NCBI GenBank assembly: GCA_963520375.1
Contig: CAUQQF010000008.1
Coordinates: 7,021-71,020 of the forward strand
Direction: 5' to 3'
Length of the DNA: 64,000 nt
Source: JABCPE02 sp963520375
Lineage (GTDB): Bacteria; Bacteroidota; Bacteroidia; Flavobacteriales; Weeksellaceae
Shown: positions 1 to 8,286 of the stretch, piece after piece
Position numbering within the stretch: the stretch's first letter is position 1
Layout of the letters: the number at the start of each line of letters is the position of its first letter
Program-made: the position numbers and the translations under genes
The notes under the pieces: generated by a model
Seen by the model: the letters and a program-made list of their open reading frames with translations, nothing else
Told to the model about the DNA's origin: nothing
The model's database searches: none

Positions 1-259
1 TCCCTTGGAATACTGTTCCTATCTCTGCTCTCAGCTCTTGTTTCTGTTTTGGTGTCATTTCTACGATGTTTCGCCCATCGAAGAGGATGCTTCCGCTGGT
101 AGGTTCAAAGACATTTAATAATGACTTCAAAAATACAGTTTTCCCAGAACCACTCTGCCCGATGATGAGATTGATTTTCCCTGTTTCCAGCGTGGTGGTT
201 ATTCCTTTTAGAATTTCGGTGTCCCCAAAACTTTTCTTTAAATCTACTACTTCTATCAT
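1..259 (-). CDS. mlaF: MlaF-type ABC transporter ATP-binding protein (partial, 3' end outside window)
   Basis: The first 86 residues of an ABC ATPase are visible, starting at ATG 259-257. The Walker A motif GQSGSGKT lies near residues 33-40 and the chain breaks off at the Q-loop (VFQG). In the Mla system this ATPase drives the MlaE permease in the inner membrane, moving phospholipid between the inner membrane and a periplasmic MlaD-type carrier. The start codon overlaps the stop of the upstream permease by one base (TAATG), so the two are translationally coupled. The signature and Walker B motifs lie outside the window, so the family assignment rests on the N-terminus and on its MlaE neighbour. 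Confidence 0.9.
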   Translation of the reverse strand, partial: MIEVVDLKKSFGDTEILKGITTTLETGKINLIIGQSGSGKTVFLKSLLNVFEPTSGSILFDGRNIVEMTPKQKQELRAEIGTVFQG

Positions 260-1008
260 TAGCCTAAGAACATTTGAGTTAAAATTAAGTTAGCGATGAT
301 GATGGCTACAATAGTCCAAACTACCGCTTGGGTACTTGCTCGCCCTACTTCCAGCGATCCGCCTTTTACATTATAGCCAAAATATGCTGGAATGGTTGCA
401 ATGAGAAACGCAAAAACCGCCGTTTTCATAAAAGCATACCAAATAAAGAAAGTAGGAAAATCCATCTGAACCCCTGTGATATAGTTAGATTCTGTCCAAG
501 AGCCAGTGAAAACCCCAGCCAGATATCCTCCAAAAACTCCCACTACGATACTGATAGCAATGAGCAGAGGATTAAAAATAACACAAGCCAAAATCTTCGG
601 AAGGATAAGGAAGTTAGCCGAGTTTACTCCCATAATATCCAAAGCATCAATCTGTTCCGTTACCCGCATTGTCCCAATAGAAGACGCGATATAAGAACCC
701 ACTTTCCCCGCTAAAATCACACTGATAATCGTAGGTGAAAATTCCAAGATGAGAACCACTTTTGTAGCGTGTCCTACATAAGGCAGCGGAATGGGAATAG
801 ATGCTGTACTAAAGTTATTATACATCTGTATAGCGACCACCGCCCCTACGAATAGGGAAGTGAATAATACTAAACCAAAAGAATCAACTCCCAAATCGTT
901 GATTTCTCTCATGAAAAGCTTTGAAAAAACCTTGGATTTCTGTGGTTTTCTCAGTACTTTTCCTAAAAGGAGCACATATTCTCCTAAACTTCTGAACATT
1001 CTAAACAT
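259..1008 (-). CDS. mlaE: MlaE-family ABC transporter permease
   Basis: A 249-residue integral membrane protein with about five hydrophobic segments. It carries the MlaE family core: a stretch reading E-F-S-P-T..LAGKVGS, then TEQIDALDIMGV near residues 118-130, and the C-terminal GGSLEVGRASTQAVV stretch. It is the membrane-spanning half of a phospholipid-trafficking ABC transporter that maintains outer-membrane lipid asymmetry. It is co-transcribed with the ATPase immediately downstream (one-base overlap) and diverges from radA, whose start is 51 bases away. The length is normal for the family. Confidence 0.92.
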   Translation of the reverse strand: MFRMFRSLGEYVLLLGKVLRKPQKSKVFSKLFMREINDLGVDSFGLVLFTSLFVGAVVAIQMYNNFSTASIPIPLPYVGHATKVVLILEFSPTIISVILAGKVGSYIASSIGTMRVTEQIDALDIMGVNSANFLILPKILACVIFNPLLIAISIVVGVFGGYLAGVFTGSWTESNYITGVQMDFPTFFIWYAFMKTAVFAFLIATIPAYFGYNVKGGSLEVGRASTQAVVWTIVAIIIANLILTQMFLG

Positions 1009-1059
1009 GATGCAAAAATAATCTTTTTTGTTTAAATTGCACCACCTAAAACATCATTT

Positions 1060-2412
1060 GTGGCAAAAGTAAAAACAGCATATTTCTGTCAGAATTGCGG
1101 AACGCAGTATTCGCAGTGGCTTGGACAGTGCAGGAACTGCGGTTCTTGGAATACTCTGGTGGAGGAAATTGTAGAAAAATCAAAGTCGCCTACCTACCAT
1201 ATTTTGGGCGAAGGGAAACAAAAAGTAGTGACGATAACAGATGTAGAAGTCAATGCCGAACATCGTATAAAAACTCCCAGCGAGGAGCTGAACAGAGTGC
1301 TTGGTGGAGGCATCGTGCTGGGCTCGGTTACCTTGATAGGTGGTGAACCAGGGATTGGGAAATCTACACTACTCCTGCAGCTTGCCCTGAAAATGAAGAA
1401 AAAAATACTCTATGTGTCAGGAGAGGAGAGTGCATCGCAGATAAAAATGAGAGCGGACAGGCTTACCGAAATCCAAAATCCAAATTGTTTTCTCTACACC
1501 GAGACTTCGGTGGAAAAAATCCTTTCCGAGGCGAAAAAACTTGAGCCAGATTTTGTGATTATAGACAGTATCCAGACGCTTCAGTCCCAGCTGATAGATA
1601 GTTCGCCAGGGACAGTTTCGCAGATTAGAGAATGCTCTTCGGAGGTCATTAAATTCGCTAAAGAAACCAATATTCCAGTTTTCTTGGTGGGACACATCAC
1701 AAAGGATGGGCAGATTGCAGGGCCAAAAGTCCTAGAACATATGGTGGATGTGGTTCTCAATTTTGATGGCGACAGAAATCACCTTTTCCGACTGCTGAGA
1801 GCGAGTAAGAACAGATTTGGTTCTACTTCTGAAATTGGGATTTATGAAATGATTTCAGCAGGATTAAAAGAAATCAAAAACCCTTCCGAAATTCTCATTA
1901 CTAAAAAATCCGAAGACCTTTCAGGGAATGCAGTGGCAGTTACTTTGGAGGGAAACAGAGCCATGCTTCTGGAAATTCAGGCGTTGGTAAGCAGTGCGGT
2001 CTATGGAACGCCGCAGCGTAGTTCCACGGGCTTTGACAGCAAAAGACTGAATATGCTTCTCGCGGTTTTAGAGAAGCGGGCAGGTTTTATGCTCGGAGCG
2101 AAAGATGTTTTCCTAAACATCACGGGAGGAATGAAAACGGGCGACACGGCGCTGGATTTGGCAGTAGTGGCGGCCATCCTTTCTTCCAATGAAGATGAAG
2201 CGATACCAGATAATGTTTGTTTTGCGGGAGAAATAGGGCTCAGCGGAGAGATTCGCCCTGTTCCGCAGGTGGAGAAAAGAATTTTGGAGGCGGAGAAATT
2301 AGGTTACGAGAGGATTTTCATTTCTAAACAAAACAAACTTCCTAAAAAAGGCTTTAAAATAGAACTTGTGGAAGTCAGCAAAATAGAGGATTTCCATCAG
2401 AGATTGTTTTAG
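1060..2412 (+). CDS. radA: DNA repair protein RadA
   Basis: A 450-residue RadA/Sms homologue acting in recombination-intermediate branch migration. The zinc finger is Cys10, Cys13, Cys24, Cys27. Walker A is GGEPGIGKST at about 94-103, the RadA signature KNRFG lies in the middle, and the C-terminal half is the Lon-protease-like domain. The start codon is GTG (1060-1062); the product begins MAKVKTAYFCQNCG, the usual family N-terminus, and no in-frame ATG lies close by. It stands divergent from mlaE. The next gene follows after about 50 bases and may be co-transcribed. Confidence 0.97.
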   Translation: MAKVKTAYFCQNCGTQYSQWLGQCRNCGSWNTLVEEIVEKSKSPTYHILGEGKQKVVTITDVEVNAEHRIKTPSEELNRVLGGGIVLGSVTLIGGEPGIGKSTLLLQLALKMKKKILYVSGEESASQIKMRADRLTEIQNPNCFLYTETSVEKILSEAKKLEPDFVIIDSIQTLQSQLIDSSPGTVSQIRECSSEVIKFAKETNIPVFLVGHITKDGQIAGPKVLEHMVDVVLNFDGDRNHLFRLLRASKNRFGSTSEIGIYEMISAGLKEIKNPSEILITKKSEDLSGNAVAVTLEGNRAMLLEIQALVSSAVYGTPQRSSTGFDSKRLNMLLAVLEKRAGFMLGAKDVFLNITGGMKTGDTALDLAVVAAILSSNEDEAIPDNVCFAGEIGLSGEIRPVPQVEKRILEAEKLGYERIFISKQNKLPKKGFKIELVEVSKIEDFHQRLF

Positions 2413-2462
2413 GAAGTCGGCAGTTTTCATTGGCTTTATCAACTTTAAATGCAGAATACCAA

Positions 2463-3038
2463 ATGAATTTTTTAGCTCATTCTTATCTTTCTTTTTCCGA
2501 GGAACAGCTCGTCGGCAATATGATTGCGGATTTTGTGAAGAACAGAGATGTAGCCCGCCTTCCAGAAAGCATACAGAAAGGCATAAAACTGCATAGAGCG
2601 ATAGATACTTTCACGGATGCGCATCCGCTGATACACGAGGCGAAAGCACCTTTCCGACCGCTGGTGAGATTGTATTCTGGGGCGTTTGTCGATGTGGCGT
2701 TTGACTATTTCCTCGCAAATGATACCACCGAAAATTCCCAGCGCGAGTGGCAGGAGCATTCGCAGAGGGTCTATGCTGTCCTCCGCCGATACGAAGAATT
2801 TCTGCCTGAGGTTTTCAAAAAAGTTTTGGATAAGATGCAACAGGACGACTGGCTCTACAACTACCGAAATGAGTGGGGGATAGAGTACAGCTTTCGGAAT
2901 GTGGTGAACAAAGCCCAGTTTCTGGACAAAACCACTAATGTATTCCCGGCGTTTTTAGCAAATAAAGATTTCCTCCGTGAGAAATACGAAATTTTCTTCC
3001 CTGAAATAAAATCATTCGCGCAGGATTTTGTGGATTAA
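2463..3038 (+). CDS. acpH: Acyl carrier protein phosphodiesterase (AcpH family)
   Basis: 191 residues beginning MNFLAHSYLSF, the usual N-terminus of the ACP phosphodiesterase family (DUF479), which is why I prefer ATG 2463 over the longer frame opening at TTG 2430. The family removes the 4'-phosphopantetheine group from holo-ACP and has the HD-like metal-binding fold. Visible conserved pieces are GNMIADFVK, the stretch IKLHRAIDTFTDAHP and FVDVAFDYFLA. It follows radA by about 50 bases on the same strand. Confidence 0.9.
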   Translation: MNFLAHSYLSFSEEQLVGNMIADFVKNRDVARLPESIQKGIKLHRAIDTFTDAHPLIHEAKAPFRPLVRLYSGAFVDVAFDYFLANDTTENSQREWQEHSQRVYAVLRRYEEFLPEVFKKVLDKMQQDDWLYNYRNEWGIEYSFRNVVNKAQFLDKTTNVFPAFLANKDFLREKYEIFFPEIKSFAQDFVD

Positions 3039-3096
3039 ATAAGAATATTTTTTATATGATAATTTTTTAGTTTATTTGCAATGTAAAATTATAGAT

Positions 3097-3546
3097 ATGA
3101 AAATAATTGGTATAGAAACACGCACGACAAATCAAAATGGACAATCAATGCAGGACATCGGAGGTCTTTGGAATCAGTTTTATTCTGAAAATATCATCAG
3201 TAAAATCCCAAATGCAGTGAACAGCAATGTTTATGCTATCTATACAGACTACGAAAGTGATTATACAGGTGAATATACCACGCTTTTGGGACTGGAAGTA
3301 TCTTCGCTTGATGAAATCCCTAGTGGGCTGGTCGGAAGAGAGTTTTCTAAACAAAACTCTAAGAAATTCCTTGCTAAAGGAGCGATGCCTCAGGCTGTAG
3401 CAGAAGCATGGCAAAAAATATGGGAACAAGATAAGGAGCTAAATAGACTTTATCAATATGATTATGAACTATACACAGAAAAATCTCAGCAAGGCGACCT
3501 TTCGGAAGTGGAGATTTTTATAGGTGTAAAAGATTCTGATATATAA
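3097..3546 (+). CDS. GyrI-like / effector-binding domain protein
   Basis: 149 residues, starting at ATG 3097 (MKIIGIETRTTNQ); an upstream in-frame TTG at 3076 is a less likely start. The whole chain resembles the AraC effector-binding or GyrI-like small-molecule-binding fold: an N-terminal strand with a T.N..G motif, then an acidic middle (YTDYESDYTGEYTTLLG) and a C-terminal EIFIGVK strand. No DNA-binding domain is present. Stand-alone members bind cationic hydrophobic compounds or inhibit gyrase. The next gene carries the same kind of domain behind an AraC head, so these may be diverged relatives. Substrate unknown. Confidence 0.7.
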   Translation: MKIIGIETRTTNQNGQSMQDIGGLWNQFYSENIISKIPNAVNSNVYAIYTDYESDYTGEYTTLLGLEVSSLDEIPSGLVGREFSKQNSKKFLAKGAMPQAVAEAWQKIWEQDKELNRLYQYDYELYTEKSQQGDLSEVEIFIGVKDSDI

Positions 3547-3616
3547 AAAGAAATAAACCTAAATTTTTAAGAAGAATTTGAAATAATTCAATAAAGAAAT
3601 ATTGGTATATAATTCC

Positions 3617-3652
3617 ATTCCCTTTGCTTCGGTAAAGGGAATTTTAGTTTTT
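3617..3652 (+). terminator. Hairpin with UUCG tetraloop, then T-rich run
   Basis: Stem ATTCCCTTTGC (3617-3627) pairs with GTAAAGGGAAT (3632-3642) around a TTCG loop, followed by TTTAGTTTTT. This fits a Rho-independent terminator for the GyrI-like gene. A near copy of the hairpin lies at 6965-6992. Confidence 0.75.
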
Positions 3653-3710
3653 AAAGCTATGCAGTTTTGTTTTTAGCAAGATAGGAAAAGTTTTCTGATG
3701 AAAACGACTG

Positions 3711-3718
3711 TATCTTTG
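3711..3718 (+). promoter_or_regulatory. -7 box TATCTTTG upstream of the AraC gene
   Basis: Matches the Bacteroidota -7 consensus TAnnTTTG, 26 bases before the ATG at 3745. No convincing TTG element is visible at the matching upstream distance. Confidence 0.45.
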
Positions 3719-3744
3719 TCCCATAAATTCAATGAACGACAGAT

Positions 3745-4596
3745 ATGAAACAGAATACCCGAAATGATTATGTCCAGCGCATCAACAGAGTGGCGGAATA
3801 CATCAATAACCATCTGGACGAGGCGATAGATGTACGAAAATTAGCAGAAATAGCCCATTTGTCTGATTTTCATTTTTGCAGGATTTTCAAAGCGATTAAA
3901 GATGAGTCGCCCATCGCTTTCATTGCTCGTTTGCGCATAGAAACAGCGGCACAGCTCCTGCGCTACTCTTCTCTTTTGGTGGAGGAAATAGCCTTTAATG
4001 TAGGATACGAATCTCCTGCCTCTCTTTCCAAAGCCTTTAAAAATCAATACGGTATCACACCTACTGAATACAGAACCAATAAAGATATTTACATTATGAA
4101 AAAAGAAATCATCAATCCAGATTTAGCCTTAAAAGCTCCGAAAATAGTAGAGCTTGAACCAAAAAATCTTATTTATGTCTCTCTTAAAGGAGCGTATGGC
4201 AGTCTCAATTATGAATGGGCTTATCAACAGCTGTGGGCGGTTATAAAAGAACAAAAACTCTTCACGAAAGGGATAGAATCTATATGTATCTCTCATGATG
4301 ATCCAAAAATAACCGAAGCAGACCTACAGCGCACTGATGTTTGTCTTGCCGTTCACAAATCCGCACAGCCTTCAGGGGAAGTTAGCTGTAAACAGCTTGC
4401 AGGAGGCAAGTATGCAGTTTTCTTTTATCAAGGAAGTTATAGTAATCTTGGTGCTGTATGTGATGAAGCGATGCGCTGGGTAGTCAATAGCGAGTATGAG
4501 CTTCGCGATGAACCGATATTTGAGAAATACCTGAACGACCGCCGCCGAACTCCGGAAGAAAAACTAAAAACCGAAGTCTATATTCCTCTAAAATAA
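3745..4596 (+). CDS. AraC-family regulator with GyrI-like effector domain
   Basis: 283 residues. Residues about 10-112 hold the two helix-turn-helix motifs of AraC/XylS regulators (DVRKLAEIAHLSDFHFCRIF and VEEIAFNVGYESPASLSKAF, ending in the typical YGITPTEYR). Residues about 128-283 form a GyrI-like small-molecule-binding domain (LIYVSLKGAYG...; YFFYQGSY-like strand; C-terminal EVYIPLK). The architecture is that of Rob/SoxS-type or multidrug-sensing activators. A membrane protein starts 8 bases after the stop and is probably in the same operon; it could be the regulated target. Confidence 0.9.
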   Translation: MKQNTRNDYVQRINRVAEYINNHLDEAIDVRKLAEIAHLSDFHFCRIFKAIKDESPIAFIARLRIETAAQLLRYSSLLVEEIAFNVGYESPASLSKAFKNQYGITPTEYRTNKDIYIMKKEIINPDLALKAPKIVELEPKNLIYVSLKGAYGSLNYEWAYQQLWAVIKEQKLFTKGIESICISHDDPKITEADLQRTDVCLAVHKSAQPSGEVSCKQLAGGKYAVFFYQGSYSNLGAVCDEAMRWVVNSEYELRDEPIFEKYLNDRRRTPEEKLKTEVYIPLK

Positions 4597-4604
4597 CCAA
4601 TATT

Positions 4605-5087
4605 ATGGAAATTAAAAGAACAGAAAAAACAGTGGGGATAGTTTTGGCGTTTGTTTTATTACTACTCACTCTTTTGGGGAGCTATTATTTCTTCTTTATG
4701 CTGAAAGTAAATTTTGTGCAGTGGTTTGTTTATAACGCATGCTCTCCAAGTAGTTTGGTTTATCTGCTTTGTTTTATGATTTTTTTAGCAAAAAGGAAAA
4801 TTTCTTACCTTCCTTTAGCATTTCTTCCTATGTATTATTTTGGAACGATGGGACTTTTTACTTTTACATGGAGCGGAGCCAATGTTTTTGCACAGCTTTC
4901 GCATATTACAATGACGCTCAATTTGCTTTGGGCATGGTATATGCTCCATCGGATAGGAAATCATAAAGCAACTGCATGGGGTTTATTGTGGAGTATTCTA
5001 TTCTTTGTTCCTTATATTGCTTTTGTGATGTATTATTCGCGAACGCATGCCGAAGAAATCAATAATTTATTACAAATGACACCATAG
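4605..5087 (+). CDS. Small multi-pass membrane protein, unknown function
   Basis: 160 residues with about four or five hydrophobic helices (near 10-33, 42-60, 66-82, 95-113 and 121-143) and short polar loops. I do not recognise a family. It begins 8 bases after the AraC/GyrI-type regulator, so the two are probably one transcript; a role in the response controlled by that regulator is an inference only. Confidence 0.7.
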   Translation: MEIKRTEKTVGIVLAFVLLLLTLLGSYYFFFMLKVNFVQWFVYNACSPSSLVYLLCFMIFLAKRKISYLPLAFLPMYYFGTMGLFTFTWSGANVFAQLSHITMTLNLLWAWYMLHRIGNHKATAWGLLWSILFFVPYIAFVMYYSRTHAEEINNLLQMTP

Positions 5088-5155
5088 AATAGGTTCTATT
5101 ATTAAGATAACAAGGGGAAGTAAATTGTTTTTAAGCAAAATTGTTGAATTTTTAT

Positions 5156-5163
5156 TACATTTG
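5156..5163 (+). promoter_or_regulatory. -7 box TACATTTG upstream of the Crp-family gene
   Basis: Matches TAnnTTTG on the + strand. The gene starts at 5306, so the leader would be about 135 bases and would include the long imperfect hairpin at 5212-5259. Confidence 0.35.
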
Positions 5164-5211
5164 AAATCACATGTTACAATCTACAATGGATTATAACATT
5201 TTTAAATTATT

Positions 5212-5259
5212 TGATATCCGAAAAACTTTGGTTTTTAAAGTTTTTTAAACGGAATATCA
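5212..5259. repeat. Long imperfect inverted repeat upstream of the Crp-family gene
   Basis: TGATATCCG (5212-5220) and CGGAATATCA pair with one bulge, and inside them AAAAACTTT pairs with AAAGTTTTT around a short T-rich loop. It ends about 45 bases before the regulator start. It could be a terminator-like or regulatory leader structure, or an operator. Confidence 0.4.
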
Positions 5260-5305
5260 GCGAAGAAAGAGTTTAATTCAAATAAAAATTTGACAGCAAA
5301 AAATC

Positions 5306-5833
5306 ATGGAAATTTCCTCTGAAATACTTGAAACCTATTTTACTGAAGTGCATTTTAAGAAAGATGAATTTCTTACTGAGGTAGGAAGTGTTGAAAAATG
5401 GCTCTACTACATAGATAAGGGAATTATTCGCTTTTTTTATTATAATCCCACCACACAGAAAGAGACCACTGTAGATATACGCTTTGCAGGCGATTTTTGT
5501 ATGTCTTATGCTTCGTTTGTCAAACAGGAACCGTCTCTGCTCTCCATGCAGGCGATAAAAAAAGTAAAGGCTTATAGAATAGGAAGGGATTCGCTGGAAA
5601 AACTTATCGAAAACCCTGAATTTCTCCAAATAAAAACCCAAATACTAGAAAATCTTCTCTTGGAAAAAATGCATCGTGAAGCGCAATTTCTTACGCAATC
5701 ACCAGAGGAAATATACAGACAGCTGCTGGAAAAAGACCCAAAACTCATTCAGAATGTTCCGCTGAAATATATAGCCTCCTACATCGGTGTAACTCCGCAG
5801 GCGCTGAGCCGTATCCGTAAGCGTATTTTTTAA
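5306..5833 (+). CDS. Crp/Fnr-family transcription regulator
   Basis: 175 residues. Residues about 15-110 form a cyclic-nucleotide-binding-like beta barrel (KKDEFLTEVGSVEKWLYYIDKGIIRFF; ETTVDIRFAGDFC). The C-terminus has a short winged-helix recognition segment (IASYIGVTPQALSRIRKR, about 156-173). This compact form with a minimal HTH is common in Flavobacteriia. There is no cysteine cluster as in Fnr. It precedes an exported nitroreductase by 53 bases on the same strand and probably controls or shares a transcript with it (inference). Confidence 0.87.
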   Translation: MEISSEILETYFTEVHFKKDEFLTEVGSVEKWLYYIDKGIIRFFYYNPTTQKETTVDIRFAGDFCMSYASFVKQEPSLLSMQAIKKVKAYRIGRDSLEKLIENPEFLQIKTQILENLLLEKMHREAQFLTQSPEEIYRQLLEKDPKLIQNVPLKYIASYIGVTPQALSRIRKRIF

Positions 5834-5886
5834 CTCAGGTTCATTTTTAATTCATATTTCTATCGTTACTTTGTGTATATAAAGTA

Positions 5887-6921
5887 ATGGATATGAAAAT
5901 GAAATTTAAAATATTAGTCATGAGTTTATTAATGTTTTCAGGGCTAAAAGTCAATGCCCAAAATGATGATTTCATCCAGTTAGTTACCGCAGCCACACAA
6001 GCGCCCTCTGGGCATAACTCTCAGCCATGGCTCTTCGAAATAGGAACAAATGAGATTACGATTTTATCCAATTTCAGCAGGGAACTTCCTGCTGTAGACC
6101 CTAGTCATCGTGAGTTTTTCATGAGTTTGGGCTGTGCGTTGGAGAATTTATGCATAAAAGCAAGCAGCCTTGGCTATGCTACTCAAGTGAATATCAACCA
6201 AGAAGGTATTATCAAAGTAGGATTACAGAAATCAGAGGCTGTTAGAACAGATTTGCTTTCGGAATATATTACCAAACGCCAGACTAATCGCTCTGTTTAT
6301 GATGGGAAGCCAATTCCCGAAGCTGTACTGAAAAACTTGTTGAAAGATTTTAATTCTGATAAAGTCAGTATCCAGATTTTTGATAAAAATACAGAAGCAT
6401 TCGGTCAGCTCACAGATGCAGTGATGCAGGGAAATACGATACAAATGAACGATCCAGCATTCAAGTCCGAATTGCTCTCATGGATACGCTTTAACAAGAA
6501 ACATTCTGAAAGCACTAATGATGGAATTAGCTACGCTGCTCTGGGAGCGCCCAATCTTCCGCGATGGATTACAGAACCGATTGTGAAAATGAGCCTTAAA
6601 GGCAAAAAACAAAATAAAACCGACCTAAAGAAAATCAATTCTTCTTCTAATATCGTGCTTATCACCAGCGCGGCGGATGATATGCAATCATGGATAGATG
6701 CAGGGCGTACACTCCAGCGTTTTCTACTCTCACTTACGAAGGAAAATATTGCGCATGCCTATATCAACCAGCCTTGTGAAGTTCCTGAGGTTAGGAATCA
6801 GCTCCGCGAAAAGATAGTTGTTAATCATCAATTTCCGCAGATTCTGCTTCGTATAGGATACGCTAAGCCGCTGCCTTATTCCAAACGAAAACCTATACAA
6901 GAGGTTATAAAGAATAAATAA
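5887..6921 (+). CDS. Exported nitroreductase-fold protein (Acg-like)
   Basis: 344 residues with an N-terminal signal peptide (hydrophobic to about residue 24, cleavage after VNAQ). The mature part begins with a nitroreductase-type FMN-binding pattern: TQAPSGHNSQPWLFEI, then AVDPSHREFFMSLGCALENL. This resembles the Acg-type nitroreductase branch. The likely role is an FMN-dependent reductase or FMN-binding protein outside the cytoplasm. Starts at 5887, 5893 and 5899 are all ATG and give the same signal peptide. The upstream Crp-family gene suggests regulated expression. A signal peptide on an FMN enzyme is unusual but seen in Bacteroidota. Confidence 0.78.
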   Translation: MDMKMKFKILVMSLLMFSGLKVNAQNDDFIQLVTAATQAPSGHNSQPWLFEIGTNEITILSNFSRELPAVDPSHREFFMSLGCALENLCIKASSLGYATQVNINQEGIIKVGLQKSEAVRTDLLSEYITKRQTNRSVYDGKPIPEAVLKNLLKDFNSDKVSIQIFDKNTEAFGQLTDAVMQGNTIQMNDPAFKSELLSWIRFNKKHSESTNDGISYAALGAPNLPRWITEPIVKMSLKGKKQNKTDLKKINSSSNIVLITSAADDMQSWIDAGRTLQRFLLSLTKENIAHAYINQPCEVPEVRNQLREKIVVNHQFPQILLRIGYAKPLPYSKRKPIQEVIKNK

Positions 6922-6964
6922 TTATTTAATAAAAATTTAAAAAGAAAAAACTGTTTGTTCGCTC

Positions 6965-6992
6965 AATTCCCTTTGCTTCGGTAAGGGGAATT
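6965..6992 (+). terminator. UUCG hairpin, second copy
   Basis: AATTCCCTTTGC (6965-6976), TTCG loop, GTAAGGGGAATT (6981-6992). It shares its core with the hairpin at 3617-3642. The following bases are A/T-rich but not a clean T run, so termination may be weaker. It ends the nitroreductase transcript. Confidence 0.55.
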
Positions 6993-7007
6993 ATGTTTAA
7001 TTATAAT

Positions 7008-7358
7008 TTAATAATTTTTTAAAAAGAGATTTTGTATAAAAATTTCCATAATTTGTGTTAGTTTTTTAGACTGAATGGCTTGAAGTAAATGAGAAATAAG
7101 CAATGGCTTTTTAGAAGAGCGTTTGAAAATTCTCTGTAGTCAAAGAGAAGAAAGTTCCCCTTCGTTATAAAAATATTCCTCAAAAGGAAAGAGTGTAATA
7201 TCCACCTCAAAAATCGCAGCAAACTCACTAAGGAAATCAACAGCTTCATCCCCTTGGATATGCAAGTCAGTATTAATGGCACTATCCGAGGGGATATTCC
7301 TTTTTTGTGTATACCGATAGAGCAAGTCTTCAAATTTTTCTTGTAGGAGAATGTTCAT
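7008..7358 (-). pseudogene. DUF1493-like gene interrupted by an in-frame TGA
   Basis: The intact part is 72 residues from ATG 7358 to TGA 7142-7140. It matches the acyl-carrier-like DUF1493 pattern: an acidic helix, then GDEAVDFLSEFAAIFEVDI and PFEEYF. Reading through the TGA without a frame change continues the family's C-terminus: LQRIFKRSSKKPLLISHLLQ, and then AIQSKK, to TAA 7010-7008. The conserved tail after the stop means the gene was broken recently by a single base change (for example TGG or CGA to TGA), or makes a truncated product. Function of the family is unknown. It lies at the edge of an AT-rich accessory patch. Confidence 0.65.
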
Positions 7359-7499
7359 ATAACTTATTAGGTTACTTTATACCTTTTATTACACTACAAT
7401 ACAATAATATTCTACTGCAAAAACAATAAAAAAACACAAAAATAATGGTGATTTTCTAAAGAAAAAGATTATATTGCATATGAAAGAACGGATATAATT

Positions 7500-8255
7500 A
7501 TGAGTAATATTGCTTGTAAAGACGAAAACAGAAGTACTATAATTTATGCTGAAATAGCAAAAGAAAAAAATGTAGATGCTAAATATTATTGTCCCAATAA
7601 AGAATGTGATGCCCGTTTAAAAATATGTAGTATTAACGGACTAATGAGACCTCATTTTAGAGCAGATAGGGAACATAAACATATAGAAAATTGTCCTTAT
7701 GGCTCTAATATTGTCTCTAATACTGATTATTATAAATATAATCAAGAGAAATTTGATTTTGATAGAGCTATTGAAAATATGTTTTATATAAACAATCAAA
7801 GAAACAATAATAGAAATGTTGGAAATAATGAAATAAACAATAACCCAGATAATTCAAAACCTATATCTACTATTAAGCAAATATATGCAATGTGCAAAAA
7901 TACAAATGTTAGGGATAAATATGTTAATATTGAAATCTATAAAATGTTAGTAGATAATAGAAGTATGTTCTTTTATATAAATGGTATATTTGGAAATAAA
8001 ATAGTTGAATGCAAAATAAGGGGTGAATATTTTTATTGTAAAGAAAAGCAAGAGATATATTTACATGTAAAAAATTATAAATTAGTGTTACATTTTAATG
8101 ATAATGAATTATTTAATAGTATCAAACATACTATTTGGAATAACAAAAGTAAAACAATAATAGTAGCTGGTAACTGGAAGAAAATACAAAATAATAATGT
8201 TATCACTTGCCATACTACAATAATTACTAAAAAGCAAATAGGAATAGTATCATAA
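7500..8255 (+). CDS. CoiA-like zinc-ribbon protein, unknown function
   Basis: 251 residues. The N-terminal 70 residues hold a metal-binding pattern, Cys31-x4-Cys36, then a PHF segment at 51-53, then further His and Cys65 (ENCPYG). This is the layout of the zinc-ribbon head of competence protein CoiA-like and related proteins. After a low-complexity Asn-rich linker (about 98-120) comes a C-terminal domain of beta strands that I do not recognise. CoiA-type nuclease residues are not evident. Codon and base use is far more AT-rich than the flanking core genes, suggesting transfer. A helical protein follows 31 bases later and probably forms a two-gene unit with it. Confidence 0.6.
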   Translation: MSNIACKDENRSTIIYAEIAKEKNVDAKYYCPNKECDARLKICSINGLMRPHFRADREHKHIENCPYGSNIVSNTDYYKYNQEKFDFDRAIENMFYINNQRNNNRNVGNNEINNNPDNSKPISTIKQIYAMCKNTNVRDKYVNIEIYKMLVDNRSMFFYINGIFGNKIVECKIRGEYFYCKEKQEIYLHVKNYKLVLHFNDNELFNSIKHTIWNNKSKTIIVAGNWKKIQNNNVITCHTTIITKKQIGIVS

Positions 8256-8286
8256 CTATATACTCATAATTAAATTATAAAATAAA

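Noticed and set aside
7140..7142. TGA recoding (selenocysteine or other) in the DUF1493-like gene
   Set aside because: No selenocysteine-type stem-loop is visible and the residue is not at a conserved catalytic site; a nonsense mutation is simpler.
7058..7333. A 91-codon minus-strand ORF overlapping the DUF1493-like gene
   Set aside because: It runs in a different frame from the recognised family sequence, and the family C-terminus reads in the original frame after the TGA. It is a shadow frame.
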